The notes: generated by a model from the letters alone, not told the origin. A DNA stretch of 64,000 nt from GCA-002733465 sp039969155 (GCA_039969155.1 JBDVOJ010000048.1:1-64000); one strand, 5' to 3'; positions 54,758 to 64,000 are shown, counted from the stretch's first letter. Translations and numbers: made by a program.

Positions 54758-55930
54758 ATGTTAATTAATTTCTTTTATCTTCTTAAGCAGGTTGGAATAC
54801 CTGTTTCAATTAAAGAATTAATGACGCTACTAGAGGCCCTAGAAAAAAAGCTGGCCTTTTGTAGTCTCGATGAATTTTATCTATTAGCTAGATTATGTTT
54901 AGTCAAAGACGAAAAATATTTTGACCGCTATGATCGGGCATTCTCTGCTCACTTTAAGGAGCTAGATAATCTTGAGGATATTCTCGAAGCGTTAATTCCC
55001 GAAGATTGGTTACGTTCTGAATTCATGAAAACACTCACTGAAGAGGAAAAAGCTCAAATAGAATCCCTTGGAGGATTGGAAAAACTTCTTGAAACATTTA
55101 AGCAGCGTTTGGAAGAACAAAAGGAAAGACATGCAGGTGGTAACAAATGGATCGGTACCGGTGGCACATCTCCATTTGGACATAGTGGTTACCATCCTGA
55201 AGGTATTCGCGTCGGTGGAAAAAGTCGAAATAAGAGCGCTGTAAAAGTTTGGGAAAAAAGAGAATTCCGAGACCTTGATGACTCAGTTGAGCTGGGCACC
55301 AGAAACTTAAAAGTTGCTCTCCGAAAGCTTAGAAAATTTGCAAGAAGCGGTGCTGAAGATGAACTTGATCTTGATGATACAATTTCTAGTACGGCTAAGA
55401 ACGCGGGCATGCTCGACATTAAAATGGTTCCCGAAAAACACAATGCTGTTAAAGTCCTAATTTTTTTTGATGTTGGCGGGTCGATGGATCCTTATGTGCG
55501 AATATGTGAAGAATTATTTTCTGCCTGCAAAACCGAATTTAAGCATCTTGAGTATTATTATTTTCACAATTTTATCTATGATAGTGTTTGGAAGAATAAT
55601 GCACGACGTTACACGGAAAAGACTCCGCTTAATGAAGTATTAAGAACTTACAACAAGGAATACAAAGTAATTTTTGTCGGAGATGCTTCTATGGCGTCTT
55701 ACGAAATATCTCATGTAGGTGGAAGTGTTGAATACATGAACGATGAGCCAGGTTATGTTTGGATGCAAAGACTACGTGAAGTTTTTGATAAAGTCGTTTG
55801 GCTTAATCCGGTTGATCCACGTTATTGGGATTATACGCATAGCATTGGTATGGTAAGGCAACTGGTTGACGATAAGATGTACCCATTAACCTTAAAAGGA
55901 TTGGAGCAAGCGACGCGCTCTCTAAGCTAA
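54758..55930 (+). CDS. VWA-domain (CoxE-like) protein, MoxR partner
   Basis: A 390-residue protein. The N-terminal half is helical and charged (residues 1-150), with a Gly-rich linker (GGNKWIGTGGTSPFGHSGYH). The C-terminal von Willebrand A domain has a MIDAS-like FFDVGGSMDPY with Asp238; the middle Ser of the usual DxSxS is Gly here. The MoxR-VWA pair is common and acts as a metal-dependent chaperone unit. It is in one operon with MoxR. Confidence 0.9.
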   Translation: MLINFFYLLKQVGIPVSIKELMTLLEALEKKLAFCSLDEFYLLARLCLVKDEKYFDRYDRAFSAHFKELDNLEDILEALIPEDWLRSEFMKTLTEEEKAQIESLGGLEKLLETFKQRLEEQKERHAGGNKWIGTGGTSPFGHSGYHPEGIRVGGKSRNKSAVKVWEKREFRDLDDSVELGTRNLKVALRKLRKFARSGAEDELDLDDTISSTAKNAGMLDIKMVPEKHNAVKVLIFFDVGGSMDPYVRICEELFSACKTEFKHLEYYYFHNFIYDSVWKNNARRYTEKTPLNEVLRTYNKEYKVIFVGDASMASYEISHVGGSVEYMNDEPGYVWMQRLREVFDKVVWLNPVDPRYWDYTHSIGMVRQLVDDKMYPLTLKGLEQATRSLS

Positions 55931-55965
55931 TCATCCATGATCTTAAAAAATAAGTGGAGAAAACA

Positions 55966-56343
55966 ATGTCCGAACAATCTAAAGTTGGAAAAATAGAATG
56001 GTGTGACCTCACGGTTAACAATGCTTCTGAACTACGAGATTTTTATTCCAAAGTTGTTGGTTGGGAGTCGGCTCCGGTTTCCATGGGAGACTATGATGAC
56101 TATGGAATGAACTTACCAGGCAGCGATCAATGCGTTAGTGGCATCTGTCACGCCAAGGGCCCAAATGCCAATATGCCCGCGCAATGGTTGATGTATGTTA
56201 GAGTCCAAGACATAGAGCAAAGCGCAAAACAGTGTATCGATGCGGGTGGAGAAGTTATCGAAGGACTGCGTAGTTTGGGTTCTAGTAATTTTTGTGTGAT
56301 CAAAGATCCAGCTGGTGCGGTACTAGCGCTAATATCAGATTAA
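55966..56343 (+). CDS. VOC-family protein
   Basis: A 125-residue single-domain vicinal-oxygen-chelate protein. VGKIEWCDLTVNNASELRDF is strand 1 and helix 1; LMYVRVQDIEQSAKQCIDAG starts the second module; FCVIKDPAGAVLALIS ends it. A GGAGA upstream of ATG 55966 sets the start; an upstream GTG (55954) is in frame. The substrate is unknown. It lies 23 bp before the dehydrogenase-like gene's leader and shares its direction. Confidence 0.85.
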   Translation: MSEQSKVGKIEWCDLTVNNASELRDFYSKVVGWESAPVSMGDYDDYGMNLPGSDQCVSGICHAKGPNANMPAQWLMYVRVQDIEQSAKQCIDAGGEVIEGLRSLGSSNFCVIKDPAGAVLALISD

Positions 56344-56358
56344 GGTAAACCGATAAGA

Positions 56359-57294
56359 ATGATCCCTTTCATTAGCCGTAAGCCTCTCGAATACCAACTC
56401 ACCTGGTTAAAACGATTTGAACAGTTGTTACCCAACGAACAGGTTTTGCTAGCACAAGATATAGCTCCAAATGAAAAACAAGATTGTGATCTCGCCATAG
56501 TACTAGATCCTGACCCTGAAATGGTTGCTAGCTTTAGCCAATTAATTTGGATTCAAAGTTTATGGGCTGGAGTGGAAAGTTTGGTTGATTTAGCTAAAAC
56601 TCAGAATATCAAGTTGGTTAGAATGGTCGATCCTAAGCTTGCTGATACTATGGCGGAAGCCGTACTCGCTTGGACACTTTATATACATCGTCAAATGCCT
56701 AGTTACGCTGCTCAGCAACATAATAGGGTTTGGCTACAACTTCCTTATCAACCCGCTGAAAATTGCAAAGTGGGAATTTTGGGCTTGGGTGAACTGGGTA
56801 TAACCAGCGCTAACAAGCTTATGTCTAACGGGTTCAATTTACTAGGTTGGAGTCGAACTAAAAAGAACATTCCAGGTATTCAGTGTTTTGATACGCCCGC
56901 AGGCTTAGTAGAAATGGTAAGCCAATCCAACATTCTTATTTGTCTGTTACCTCTCACCAGAGAAACTGAGGGAATCATCGATAAAGCTTTACTACAAAGG
57001 CTTCCTAGGAATGCATCGCTGATAAATTTTGCCCGAGGACCGCATGTCGTAGAGTCAGACTTGCTTGAAGTTCTCGACAATGAGCACTTGTATCATGTTG
57101 TTTTAGACGTCTATCATCAAGAGCCGTTGCCTAAGAACAGTCCGATATGGAACCATCCTAAGATCACTGCTTTGCCTCACATCGCGGCTACCAGTTATCC
57201 GCAAACTGCCGCCGAAATTGCCGCTGAGAATATTCGTCATTATAGGCAGACTAATCAACTATCTTCAGTTGTGGACTTGACGCGCGGTTATTGA
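56359..57294 (+). CDS. D-isomer-specific 2-hydroxyacid dehydrogenase (GhrA-like)
   Basis: A 311-residue NAD(P)-dependent dehydrogenase. The Rossmann motif is VGILGLGELGITSANKL, the signature is ILICLLPLTRETEGIIDKAL, and the catalytic Arg (INFARGPHVVE), Glu (YHQEPLPKNSP) and His (LPHIAATSYP) are all present. Similarity in length and motifs to GhrA suggests glyoxylate/hydroxypyruvate reduction. It is 15 bp after the VOC gene, so they may be co-transcribed. Confidence 0.9.
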   Translation: MIPFISRKPLEYQLTWLKRFEQLLPNEQVLLAQDIAPNEKQDCDLAIVLDPDPEMVASFSQLIWIQSLWAGVESLVDLAKTQNIKLVRMVDPKLADTMAEAVLAWTLYIHRQMPSYAAQQHNRVWLQLPYQPAENCKVGILGLGELGITSANKLMSNGFNLLGWSRTKKNIPGIQCFDTPAGLVEMVSQSNILICLLPLTRETEGIIDKALLQRLPRNASLINFARGPHVVESDLLEVLDNEHLYHVVLDVYHQEPLPKNSPIWNHPKITALPHIAATSYPQTAAEIAAENIRHYRQTNQLSSVVDLTRGY

Positions 57295-57440
57295 GTTTGC
57301 ATTATTTAAGTGTAATTGGCTGAGATAGAAAAGTTATGGGTATGCAAGACTAGAATTAACAACTAAAACACAATTTGTTTAATTTATAAACTAGCAGCAC
57401 ACTGTTGTAATTATTCATTTAACAATAATGAGAATACTCA

Positions 57441-58091
57441 ATGAATCATTTAGTGATAGGTAATAAAAATTATTCTTCTTGGTCATTAAGACCATGGATT
57501 CTTCTTAAAGAGAAGGGAATAGAGTTTAAAGAAACTAAAATTCCACTTTATCTTCAAAATTCTCGCGAACAAATTCTCAAGTATTCTCCCGCGGCTAAGG
57601 TGCCTGTTTACTTCTACAAAGAAACTCCGGTTTGGGACTCGTTGGCAATCTGTGAAACCATAGCAGAAATTTATCCAGAAAAGCATTGTTGGCCTCAAAG
57701 TTTTGATATGAGAGCGATCGCTCGGTCGGTGAGTTTTGAAATGCACTCTGGATTTCATGATATTCGTGATACATTGCCAATGAACTGCCGTGCAAAATTG
57801 AAATTTGCACCGATTAAATCGGAACTCCAAGCTGAAATTGATCGCATATGCGACATATGGAAAACCTGCCGTAAACAAAATCCAAATGCAGGTGAGTTTT
57901 TATTTGGTGAATTTTCTATCGCTGATGCGATGTATGCACCAATCGTGATCCGGTTCGATCGTTATGGAATAGATGTCGGCGCGGTTGAAAAACAATATAT
58001 CAAATCAATATTGTCTTTAGAGTCCATGCAGCAGTGGATTGACGAAGCGATTAACGAAAGAGAGATAATCGAGCAAGCTGAATTGGGATGA
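57441..58091 (+). CDS. Glutathione S-transferase
   Basis: This 216-residue protein has an N-terminal thioredoxin-like GST domain (LVIGNKNYSSWSLRPWILL with the catalytic Ser region, SPAAKVPVYFYKE with the cis-Pro, and DSLAICETIAEIYPE binding the gamma-glutamyl group). The C-terminal all-helical domain carries FSIADAMYAPIV. It probably conjugates or reduces small electrophiles with glutathione. Confidence 0.92.
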   Translation: MNHLVIGNKNYSSWSLRPWILLKEKGIEFKETKIPLYLQNSREQILKYSPAAKVPVYFYKETPVWDSLAICETIAEIYPEKHCWPQSFDMRAIARSVSFEMHSGFHDIRDTLPMNCRAKLKFAPIKSELQAEIDRICDIWKTCRKQNPNAGEFLFGEFSIADAMYAPIVIRFDRYGIDVGAVEKQYIKSILSLESMQQWIDEAINEREIIEQAELG

Positions 58092-58104
58092 TATATTAGT
58101 TTAA

Positions 58105-60015
58105 CTAATGTAAGTATCTCTGTAGAAATGCTTCTATTTTAGAAAGAGTTAGTAGTCTATTTTTCTCGATTTCTAAATAATGATTTCCATCGGTAAGCTC
58201 TACATACTCAACCAATTTGCCTTCATCCTCTAACTCATCAAACATATTACGACTATGGGTGACATCCACGACTCGATCATTCTCTCCATGAATTAGCAAT
58301 AATGGTGTGTTAATTTTTTTTACATAATTAATTGGAGAAGCTTTTTCTAAAAAGTCGCTATCTGAGCCAATTTGTTTCTTTACAACCTTGTAGTTGGTAA
58401 ATTTACGAGCTTTTACCAGTAAAAGTTCTAGATCCGAGACACCAGCAAAGCTGGCAGCGCATTTGAAAACATCTTGTTGTTTTACTGCCGCCATCATTGC
58501 AGCATATCCACCGTAACTTGCTCCTACGATACATATCTTGTTCTTATCAATTTTTTGTTGATCAACTAACCACATTGCCGCATCAGCAAGGTCATCTTGC
58601 ATGACCCCGCCCCAATTCTTGATGGATGCCATTTCAAACTCAAATCCGTAGCCTGAAGATCCTCTAAAATTCGGCTCAATAATAGTGTATCCCCTACTCG
58701 CAAAAAACTGTGAAAACCAATCGAAGCCGGAATAATTGCGAGCCATGGGACCGCCATGAGGGATGACAATAGCGGCATTTAGGTCCTTAACGTTTTTCAT
58801 GGGTAAAGTAACGTAGGCCTCTATTTCGGTTCCGTCTTTGGCCTTGTAAACTATTTTTTGTTTGATTGAAAGTTCGACTTCTCTTAGTAAAGGATATTGT
58901 TCACTGACGAAATCTAAAGTACCTTTAGTACGGTCGCCAATGTAGTAAGCACCCGGCGTTTGCCAATTACTTGAGAAAAGTATGTATTTATTTTCGTCAC
59001 TACTAAAGCTTGAGATATTGTTATAGGAATCCGGAATCGCTTTATTGAGAGCTTTTTGAAAACTAGCATACGACTTGTCGAAATAAACTTTTGAGTCATC
59101 GGCTTCACCATGATAAACGCCAATAACGTCATTAGTTTTTCTTGAATAGATTAATGATCCTTCAACGTCATAATCTGGATCAGAAAAAACCAGTTCTCTT
59201 GAGAGCTTGGGATCAAGTAGGTCGACTTTAAAAATTGCGTATCGACCATTATGGTCAGCTCGAATGTACAACTCATTTGGATTCAGTCCGAACCCGAGGG
59301 GCGAAATATCCGGCGCATCAAATATTTCATAATGCCAGATGTTTCGCCATTCTTCAGTTTGTAAATCATATAACCTAAAAAATATAGAAGTCTCGTCTCG
59401 TCCAATTCCTAAACGCACTCTATGCTGACGATCGGTCAACCAATCACGAATATTGGATTTACTCGAATAAATTAACTTTCGTATACGCTTGGAGTTAAGA
59501 TCTATCTTGTATACGCTAGGGTAGTTAGGCGATTTAAGATCAAGAGCCATCAAGAAGTGGTTTGGCTCGTTTGGCAAAATATCGATGATGTTATCTTGAA
59601 ACTGCGAAATATGCTCATTCTTTTTTGTAACGACAACAGGTTCTATTTCTGCACCCGCTTCGATCCCTATCTTCATTAATCGAGTTTCAGTGTATTTCAC
59701 CCCACGTCGACTAACAGGATAATCCGAGCTAATTAATAAAGTCTGATCATTCGCCCAACGAAACCAACCGATCTTAAATTTTTGATTATCCGTTCGAACA
59801 ATATAGTTGGACCCACCATTAACTAGATCGGCAACACCAATCAGGGTTTGTCCTTGATGTTCTCGAATGAACGCTAGAGACTTACCATTGGGTGATAACT
59901 TTAGTTGTTTGGTTTGTGGTAAATTGCCAAATGCCTCTACCGGTAATAGCTCGCCATGAGCGAAAGAATGAAGTAAGGCGAAGCCAAGTAAAATGATAAC
60001 TCGATAATTTGGCAT
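58105..60015 (-). CDS. S9-family prolyl oligopeptidase-like peptidase, exported
   Basis: This 636-residue protein has a signal peptide (residues 1-20), an N-terminal beta-propeller-like domain (about 30-370) and a C-terminal alpha/beta-hydrolase domain. Key motifs are VIPHGGPMARN, the nucleophile elbow GASYGGYAAM, the acid Asp in LLIHGENDRVVD and the His in TDGNHYLE. It is close to dipeptidyl/acyl aminoacyl-peptidases and suits the peptide-degrading lifestyle suggested elsewhere in the window. Confidence 0.92.
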   Translation of the reverse strand: MPNYRVIILLGFALLHSFAHGELLPVEAFGNLPQTKQLKLSPNGKSLAFIREHQGQTLIGVADLVNGGSNYIVRTDNQKFKIGWFRWANDQTLLISSDYPVSRRGVKYTETRLMKIGIEAGAEIEPVVVTKKNEHISQFQDNIIDILPNEPNHFLMALDLKSPNYPSVYKIDLNSKRIRKLIYSSKSNIRDWLTDRQHRVRLGIGRDETSIFFRLYDLQTEEWRNIWHYEIFDAPDISPLGFGLNPNELYIRADHNGRYAIFKVDLLDPKLSRELVFSDPDYDVEGSLIYSRKTNDVIGVYHGEADDSKVYFDKSYASFQKALNKAIPDSYNNISSFSSDENKYILFSSNWQTPGAYYIGDRTKGTLDFVSEQYPLLREVELSIKQKIVYKAKDGTEIEAYVTLPMKNVKDLNAAIVIPHGGPMARNYSGFDWFSQFFASRGYTIIEPNFRGSSGYGFEFEMASIKNWGGVMQDDLADAAMWLVDQQKIDKNKICIVGASYGGYAAMMAAVKQQDVFKCAASFAGVSDLELLLVKARKFTNYKVVKKQIGSDSDFLEKASPINYVKKINTPLLLIHGENDRVVDVTHSRNMFDELEDEGKLVEYVELTDGNHYLEIEKNRLLTLSKIEAFLQRYLH

Positions 60016-60258
60016 TCAATTAAATTCCTTTTAGAAGAAGTATTCCGATAATTTTATTATACTTAGAAGTGCTTCTATCAATACTAAATCAATCGTGTGT
60101 TGTAATCAAAAAATTATCAATTCTAACCACTAGCCATTCAGCGATGACCCAGAAGAATCATTATGGAGAATATCGGCCTCATTAGATGCAACAGACTAAA
60201 GATAAAGCCTTAAATTCTTGGTAAACTAATTATTAATTCTTGTTGATGGCTATTTAAA

Positions 60259-60960
60259 ATGACTCAAAGTAAAAAACTTCGACTTGTTTGGGATCTTCCA
60301 TTACGACTTTTTCATTGGCTTTTAGTAATCGCTATCTGTGGTGCTTGGTACACCTCTGAACAACAAGGCGAAATGGTTGAACTGCATATGCAGATTGGCT
60401 ACTTTATATTGGGTTTAACCTTGTTCCGCTTGATTTGGGGATTTTTCGGCACTCGGTATTCCAAGTTTAGCCAATTCTTTCCGACCCCAGCTAGGCTTTC
60501 AAACTATTTTAAATCATTGAAAAGCTCATCTAACGATTCTTATGTAGGTCATAATCCTATTGGTAGTTTAATGTTATTGTTAATGATTTTTTTGATTCTA
60601 GCTCAAGCCATCAGTGGGCTATTCATCAATGATGATATATTCTCGTCGGGTCCTTATTACGGAACAATCAGCGCAGAAATGGAAAAAGTCATGAAGCTAA
60701 TCCACCACAATGCTTTTGACTTTCTTCTTGCAGCAATTGCATTGCATATTTCTGCCGCCTTCTACTATCGTCTAGCAAAGAAACAAGATCTAATAACGCC
60801 TATGATAACCGGTAAGAAATCGGCGGAAGAAGTAAAAACGGAGGAGGCTATTCCACATTCGAAATTGCTCGTTGCAATTATTGTGGCGATTTTGGTGGCA
60901 GGGTTAGTTTATTGGTTAGTGGTTATTAATGCCCCAGTTGAAGAAGAATACTTTTACTAA
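60259..60960 (+). CDS. Cytochrome b561-type (cytochrome b/b6 domain) protein
   Basis: A 233-residue membrane protein with about five helices. VWDLPLRLFHWLLVIAI is the first, with heme-ligand His candidates in RLFHW and VELHMQIGY; a second pair lies in LIHHNAFDF and IALHISAAFYY. A C-terminal helix follows a Lys/Glu-rich loop. It passes electrons in the membrane, perhaps to periplasmic cytochromes. It converges on a c-type cytochrome gene 155 bp away; functional pairing is inferred. Confidence 0.87.
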   Translation: MTQSKKLRLVWDLPLRLFHWLLVIAICGAWYTSEQQGEMVELHMQIGYFILGLTLFRLIWGFFGTRYSKFSQFFPTPARLSNYFKSLKSSSNDSYVGHNPIGSLMLLLMIFLILAQAISGLFINDDIFSSGPYYGTISAEMEKVMKLIHHNAFDFLLAAIALHISAAFYYRLAKKQDLITPMITGKKSAEEVKTEEAIPHSKLLVAIIVAILVAGLVYWLVVINAPVEEEYFY

Positions 60961-61115
60961 CGGAGATACTCGACAATTATCCAGACGACTATCCAAATTA
61001 CGATACAGTAAGTTTACACATTGCCGGTGGCTGAATTATATAAAACGTTAACTCTGCCATCAGCAACTAGCATCCTTCGACTCCACTCAGGACACCGCCT
61101 AGCAACTAGAATAGC

Positions 61116-61586
61116 CTAATCGGCCTTATAATCATCATGACAACTACCGCAACTACCACCGACATTTTTGATAGCCATTTTGATAGCCTTTTCGTCTCCT
61201 GCTTTTGCCGCAAGATACAAAGCGTCAGATGACTTAGTCAAAGCCTCAATTTTATCTGCAAATTTGTCTTGTTCCGACCATATCTTGTCCAAAGCATCAG
61301 TCTTTAGTTTGAACTTGGAGGTATCTGTTTTCAAATAGTCTGCCATCATTAATGAAAGCTGATTAATTCTTAGGGCATTTTTTTCTACGACTTCTTTATT
61401 CAGTGGGATTTTACCCTTAGCCATTGCTCCCATTGGTCCCATATTACTACCTAAAAGCGAAAATACCGCTTTACGCATTTTCAGTGCATTGTCAGCATGC
61501 TTTTGAGATTTGGCACTGTCAGCCATAGTAGAAAGTGCTGTTAGTGACAGCCCAATAGATATGGCTAATTTACTGATTCGTTTCAT
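61116..61586 (-). CDS. c-type cytochrome (c'/c556 four-helix type)
   Basis: A 156-residue exported protein (signal MKRISKLAISIGLSLTALST). The heme-attachment site CGSCH is at the very C-terminus (Cys146, Cys149, His150), as in cytochrome c' and c556. Met residues in LKMRKAVFSLLGSNMGPM are candidate sixth ligands. The helices fit a four-helix bundle. It is likely periplasmic electron transfer or gas-binding protein, which cannot be decided from sequence. Confidence 0.9.
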   Translation of the reverse strand: MKRISKLAISIGLSLTALSTMADSAKSQKHADNALKMRKAVFSLLGSNMGPMGAMAKGKIPLNKEVVEKNALRINQLSLMMADYLKTDTSKFKLKTDALDKIWSEQDKFADKIEALTKSSDALYLAAKAGDEKAIKMAIKNVGGSCGSCHDDYKAD

Positions 61587-61831
61587 TTTAGCTCCTTACA
61601 CGCTTTAGCTCGTTGTATGATTTTAAGACCCGAGCCTGTTTATATCTAAAAAAGCACATGGTTTCAATTCTTTAACGTATTTTTATAATAGGTTCCTCAC
61701 CAAACAATGAAATGGCTAGACATACTCGCCAGATAAACTAGCGCACGCCATTATTTAAGTTCAAAAACTGTACTAGCTCTCTTTTCAAGCGGTTGCTAAC
61801 ATGATTTGCCCCTCTAATAAGGATTTTTACT

Positions 61832-62521
61832 ATGAGTAAACCCAGTTACCAACAGTTTTGCCCCGTCGCAATGGCGTCAGAGATTCTATGCCGTCGCTGG
61901 ACTTTGCTTATATTACGAGAGTTGGTGACAGGTTCCACGCGCTTCAACGATTTAAGACGAGGTTTGCCCAAAATGTCACCTAGCCTCTTGTCGCAACGGC
62001 TTAAGGAACTAGAGGAAGTTGGGTTAATCGTTAAACAAGCTATGAACGACCAACACGATACCTATGAATATCATTTATCCAAATCGGGTAAAGATGTTCA
62101 GTCAGTTTTACATGCTGTTGGCGTTTGGGGGCAAAAATGGGTGAAAGCCAGTGCAGCTCTAGAAAATGTTGATCCGAGATTGTTAATGTGGGATATGCGT
62201 CGCTGCATAAACCCTGAGCCATTACCCGAACGAAGGATCGTTGTTCAGTTTTATTATCCCGAGGTCGCTGATGGCAAACAAAAATGGTGGCTCGAAATCG
62301 ATCGACAGGGCCGTGTAGATCTATGTTGGAGCGACCCAGGTTACGAAATAGACCTTATTGTAGAAACGGATCTTCAAACGATGACTTCTGTCTGGATGGG
62401 GTTAACTAGCATCAAAGAGCAGCGAGATAAGATAAAGATGATGGGAAGCAAGCAATTGGCAAAAACTATCCAGACTTGGTTAGGTTTAAGCCCGTTTGCA
62501 AAGTACGAAAAACTCGCCTAA
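61832..62521 (+). CDS. HxlR-family transcriptional regulator with extra C-terminal domain
   Basis: The protein has 229 residues. An N-terminal winged helix (about 10-105: FCPVAMASEILCRRWTLLIL, LRRGLPKMSPSLLSQRLKEL) is of the HxlR type. The C-terminal domain (about 120-225) is larger than in the common 110-140-residue members and may bind a ligand. AAGGA precedes the ATG. It lies 91 bp upstream of an alcohol dehydrogenase in the same direction, which is a possible target. Confidence 0.9.
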   Translation: MSKPSYQQFCPVAMASEILCRRWTLLILRELVTGSTRFNDLRRGLPKMSPSLLSQRLKELEEVGLIVKQAMNDQHDTYEYHLSKSGKDVQSVLHAVGVWGQKWVKASAALENVDPRLLMWDMRRCINPEPLPERRIVVQFYYPEVADGKQKWWLEIDRQGRVDLCWSDPGYEIDLIVETDLQTMTSVWMGLTSIKEQRDKIKMMGSKQLAKTIQTWLGLSPFAKYEKLA

Positions 62522-62617
62522 TCATTCAGTTCAAGCGACGAACTCTATACCATTCCTTGCTATTTAGAGAGCTTATTGGGAATATGGAGTGAAGTGAACT
62601 GATCAATCTTATTGCCG

Positions 62618-63661
62618 ATGATGAAAGCCGCCGTCTATACCGATTTTGGAAAGCCTCTTTCAATAGAGTCCGTTGCAACGCCAGTAGCTGAACCGGATGG
62701 TGTGGTAATTCAGGTGGGAGCTACCGGATTGTGTCGCAGTGATTGGCATGGCTGGATGGGACACGACCCCGATATTAAATTACCGCATGTGCCTGGGCAC
62801 GAACTTGCGGGAACCATTGTCGAGGTCGGAAAATCTGTTAACAATTGGCATATCGGCGATCGAGTGACAACACCATTTGTTTGCGGCTGTGGTCAATGTG
62901 GTCAGTGCCATTCGGGCAATCAGCAGGTTTGTGATTTTCAATTTCAACCCGGGTTTACACATTGGGGATCGTTCGCTGAATATGTTGCGATTAATTACGC
63001 GGACACAAACCTGGTTAAATTACCCGAAGAAGTTGATTTTGTAACTGCAGCTAGCTTAGGTTGTCGTTTTGTCACTTCCTATCGAGGTATTGTCGATCAG
63101 GGCAAGGTATCCAGTGGCCAATGGGTTGCTGTTCACGGCTGTGGGGGTGTCGGTCTTTCAGCAATTATGATTGCTCACGCCTTTGGGGCAAATGTGATCG
63201 CTATAGACATCGATGCTAAAAAACTTGAATTCGCCAGATCTATTGGGGCAACAGCTACCATTAATGCGATTAACAATAATCAGCTAATCGAACAAATCAT
63301 CTCCTTATCGAACGGCGGTGCTCACATATCGGTCGACGCACTTGGAAGCCAAACAACCTGTTTCAACTCGGTGTCCTGCCTAAGAAAACGGGGTAAACAC
63401 ATTCAAATTGGCTTAATGGTAAATCAAGATGCATGCGCTCAAGTGCCGATGGCAAGAGTGATAGCCAACGAATTGGAGATTATCGGTAGTCATGGAATGC
63501 AAGCCTATCGATATCCCGATATGTTAAAGATGATTGTTGAGGGAAAATTGGCACCTAAAAGACTGATTGGCAAAACCATTAGCTTAGAACAGTCACTTAC
63601 TGAGCTAACTCAAATGGATCAATTTGTCGGGACTGGGATCACGGTCATCGATCGATTTTAG
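62618..63661 (+). CDS. Zinc-dependent alcohol dehydrogenase
   Basis: A medium-chain dehydrogenase of about 347 residues. The catalytic-zinc site is TGLCRSDWHGW with VPGHELAG. The structural zinc cysteines lie in CGCGQCGQCHSGNQQVC. The nucleotide site is GCGGVGLSAIMIAHA, with IDID ending strand 2 favouring NAD+. The start may be ATG 62618 or 62621; the TTG at 62612 is unlikely. It may be regulated by the HxlR-type gene upstream. Confidence 0.92.
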   Translation: MMKAAVYTDFGKPLSIESVATPVAEPDGVVIQVGATGLCRSDWHGWMGHDPDIKLPHVPGHELAGTIVEVGKSVNNWHIGDRVTTPFVCGCGQCGQCHSGNQQVCDFQFQPGFTHWGSFAEYVAINYADTNLVKLPEEVDFVTAASLGCRFVTSYRGIVDQGKVSSGQWVAVHGCGGVGLSAIMIAHAFGANVIAIDIDAKKLEFARSIGATATINAINNNQLIEQIISLSNGGAHISVDALGSQTTCFNSVSCLRKRGKHIQIGLMVNQDACAQVPMARVIANELEIIGSHGMQAYRYPDMLKMIVEGKLAPKRLIGKTISLEQSLTELTQMDQFVGTGITVIDRF

Positions 63662-63686
63662 AATTGCAATAAAATTTTCCGAGTGA

Positions 63687-64000
63687 CTAATTTAGTGGCA
63701 ATACGATGGTAACTTTTAGGCCGCCATTAGTACGATTCGCAATCGAAATTTTGCCACCATGAGCTTCAACAATTTCTCGACACAAAGGCAAGCCTAAACC
63801 AGTCCCCTCAGCCTTAGTTGAGTAGAAAGGAAGCAAAGCATTAGTCAAGTTAGCCTCACTCATTCCCTTGCCTCGGTCTTTGATGATAAGGGTAAAACTT
63901 TCAACCGAAACAGAAAGCGATAACACGACTCTGTTCTCCACCTCTGAATGTTCATCGGTCGCCTCACTTGCATTTTTGGCTAAATTGATAATCACTTGTT
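63687..64000 (-). CDS. Sensor histidine kinase, C-terminal ATPase domain (N-terminus outside window)
   Basis: This is the C-terminal HATPase domain of a histidine kinase, cut by the right edge. QVIINLAKNASEA is the N box and is open to base 64000. DRGKGMSE and EGTGLGLPLCREIVEAHGG are the G boxes. The domain ends at the normal place, 17 residues after the last G box. Sensor and dimerisation domains lie beyond the window, so the input cannot be judged. The GTG at 63995 is not a real start. Confidence 0.9.
   Translation of the reverse strand, partial: QVIINLAKNASEATDEHSEVENRVVLSLSVSVESFTLIIKDRGKGMSEANLTNALLPFYSTKAEGTGLGLPLCREIVEAHGGKISIANRTNGGLKVTIVLPLN

Noticed and set aside
1..64000. CRISPR array, insertion sequences, rRNA or tRNA genes
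   Set aside because: No tandem repeats with spacers, terminal inverted repeats with transposase, or rRNA/tRNA structures were seen on reading; a dedicated scan was not possible.

Overview
The window is a contiguous piece of a gammaproteobacterial chromosome. It is AT-rich, densely coded on both strands, and carries housekeeping genes with an ordinary gammaproteobacterial layout: a comM/yifB fragment, grpE-dnaK-dnaJ, gcvT-gcvH-gcvP with a single-chain GcvP, recN, dsbD and fxsA. Two TonB-dependent receptors, several secreted peptidases and hydrolases, and c- and b-type cytochromes suggest a free-living, aerobic, probably marine or protein-degrading heterotroph. A Kangiella/Aliikangiella-like lineage would fit, but that is a guess from gene content; no rRNA or marker gene here settles it. 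I see no tRNA, rRNA, CRISPR array, insertion sequence or prophage.

Layout: 1-666 is the end of comM. 668-2742 holds a membrane-anchored AraC-type regulator and a divergent small membrane protein. 2956-7336 is a tight co-directional run: DsbA-like protein, cyclase, nitroreductase, DMT transporter, GNAT and LysR regulator. 7741-9706 holds an ABM-domain protein, an alpha/beta hydrolase and a GNAT. 9749-15705 is a heme-acquisition locus: hmuT-hmuU-hmuV-hugZ on the minus strand, and a divergent TonB-dependent receptor, with a Fur-box-like palindrome between them. 15755-21518 holds an NTF2-like protein, a GNAT, an orphan formyltransferase, a pair of PH-domain membrane proteins and a periplasmic-sensor diguanylate cyclase. 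21681-25838 is the heat-shock operon, with sigma-32-type promoters before both grpE and dnaK. 26107-26591 is a cold-shock gene with a strong promoter, a long 5' leader and an intrinsic terminator. 26883-27638 is a predicted methyltransferase with a signal peptide. 27723-32295 is the glycine cleavage system, with a terminator-like hairpin between gcvH and gcvP. 32537-33444 holds a glyoxalase I-like protein and FxsA.

The right half holds a multi-receiver signalling protein with a degenerate GGDEF domain, DsbD, an alpha/beta hydrolase with Thr at the nucleophile site, a GDSL lipoprotein esterase, RecN, a TonB receptor adjoining a CHASE-type hybrid histidine kinase, a solitary TIR-domain protein preceded by a 44-codon ORF, an amidohydrolase, a DUF2147 protein with a membrane partner, a DUF1223 protein, a PTP-like protein, a DUF885 lipoprotein peptidase, a MoxR/VWA pair, a VOC protein, a 2-hydroxyacid dehydrogenase, a GST, an S9 peptidase, cytochrome b and cytochrome c proteins, an HxlR regulator with an alcohol dehydrogenase, and the C-terminal end of a histidine kinase cut by the window edge.

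Most of the window is ordinary chromosome. The best candidates for something less described are the TIR protein with an unrecognised C-terminal half (46752-47719), the receptor/hybrid-kinase pair (41468-46557) and the six-gene module at 2956-7336. No complete known defence system was recognised.
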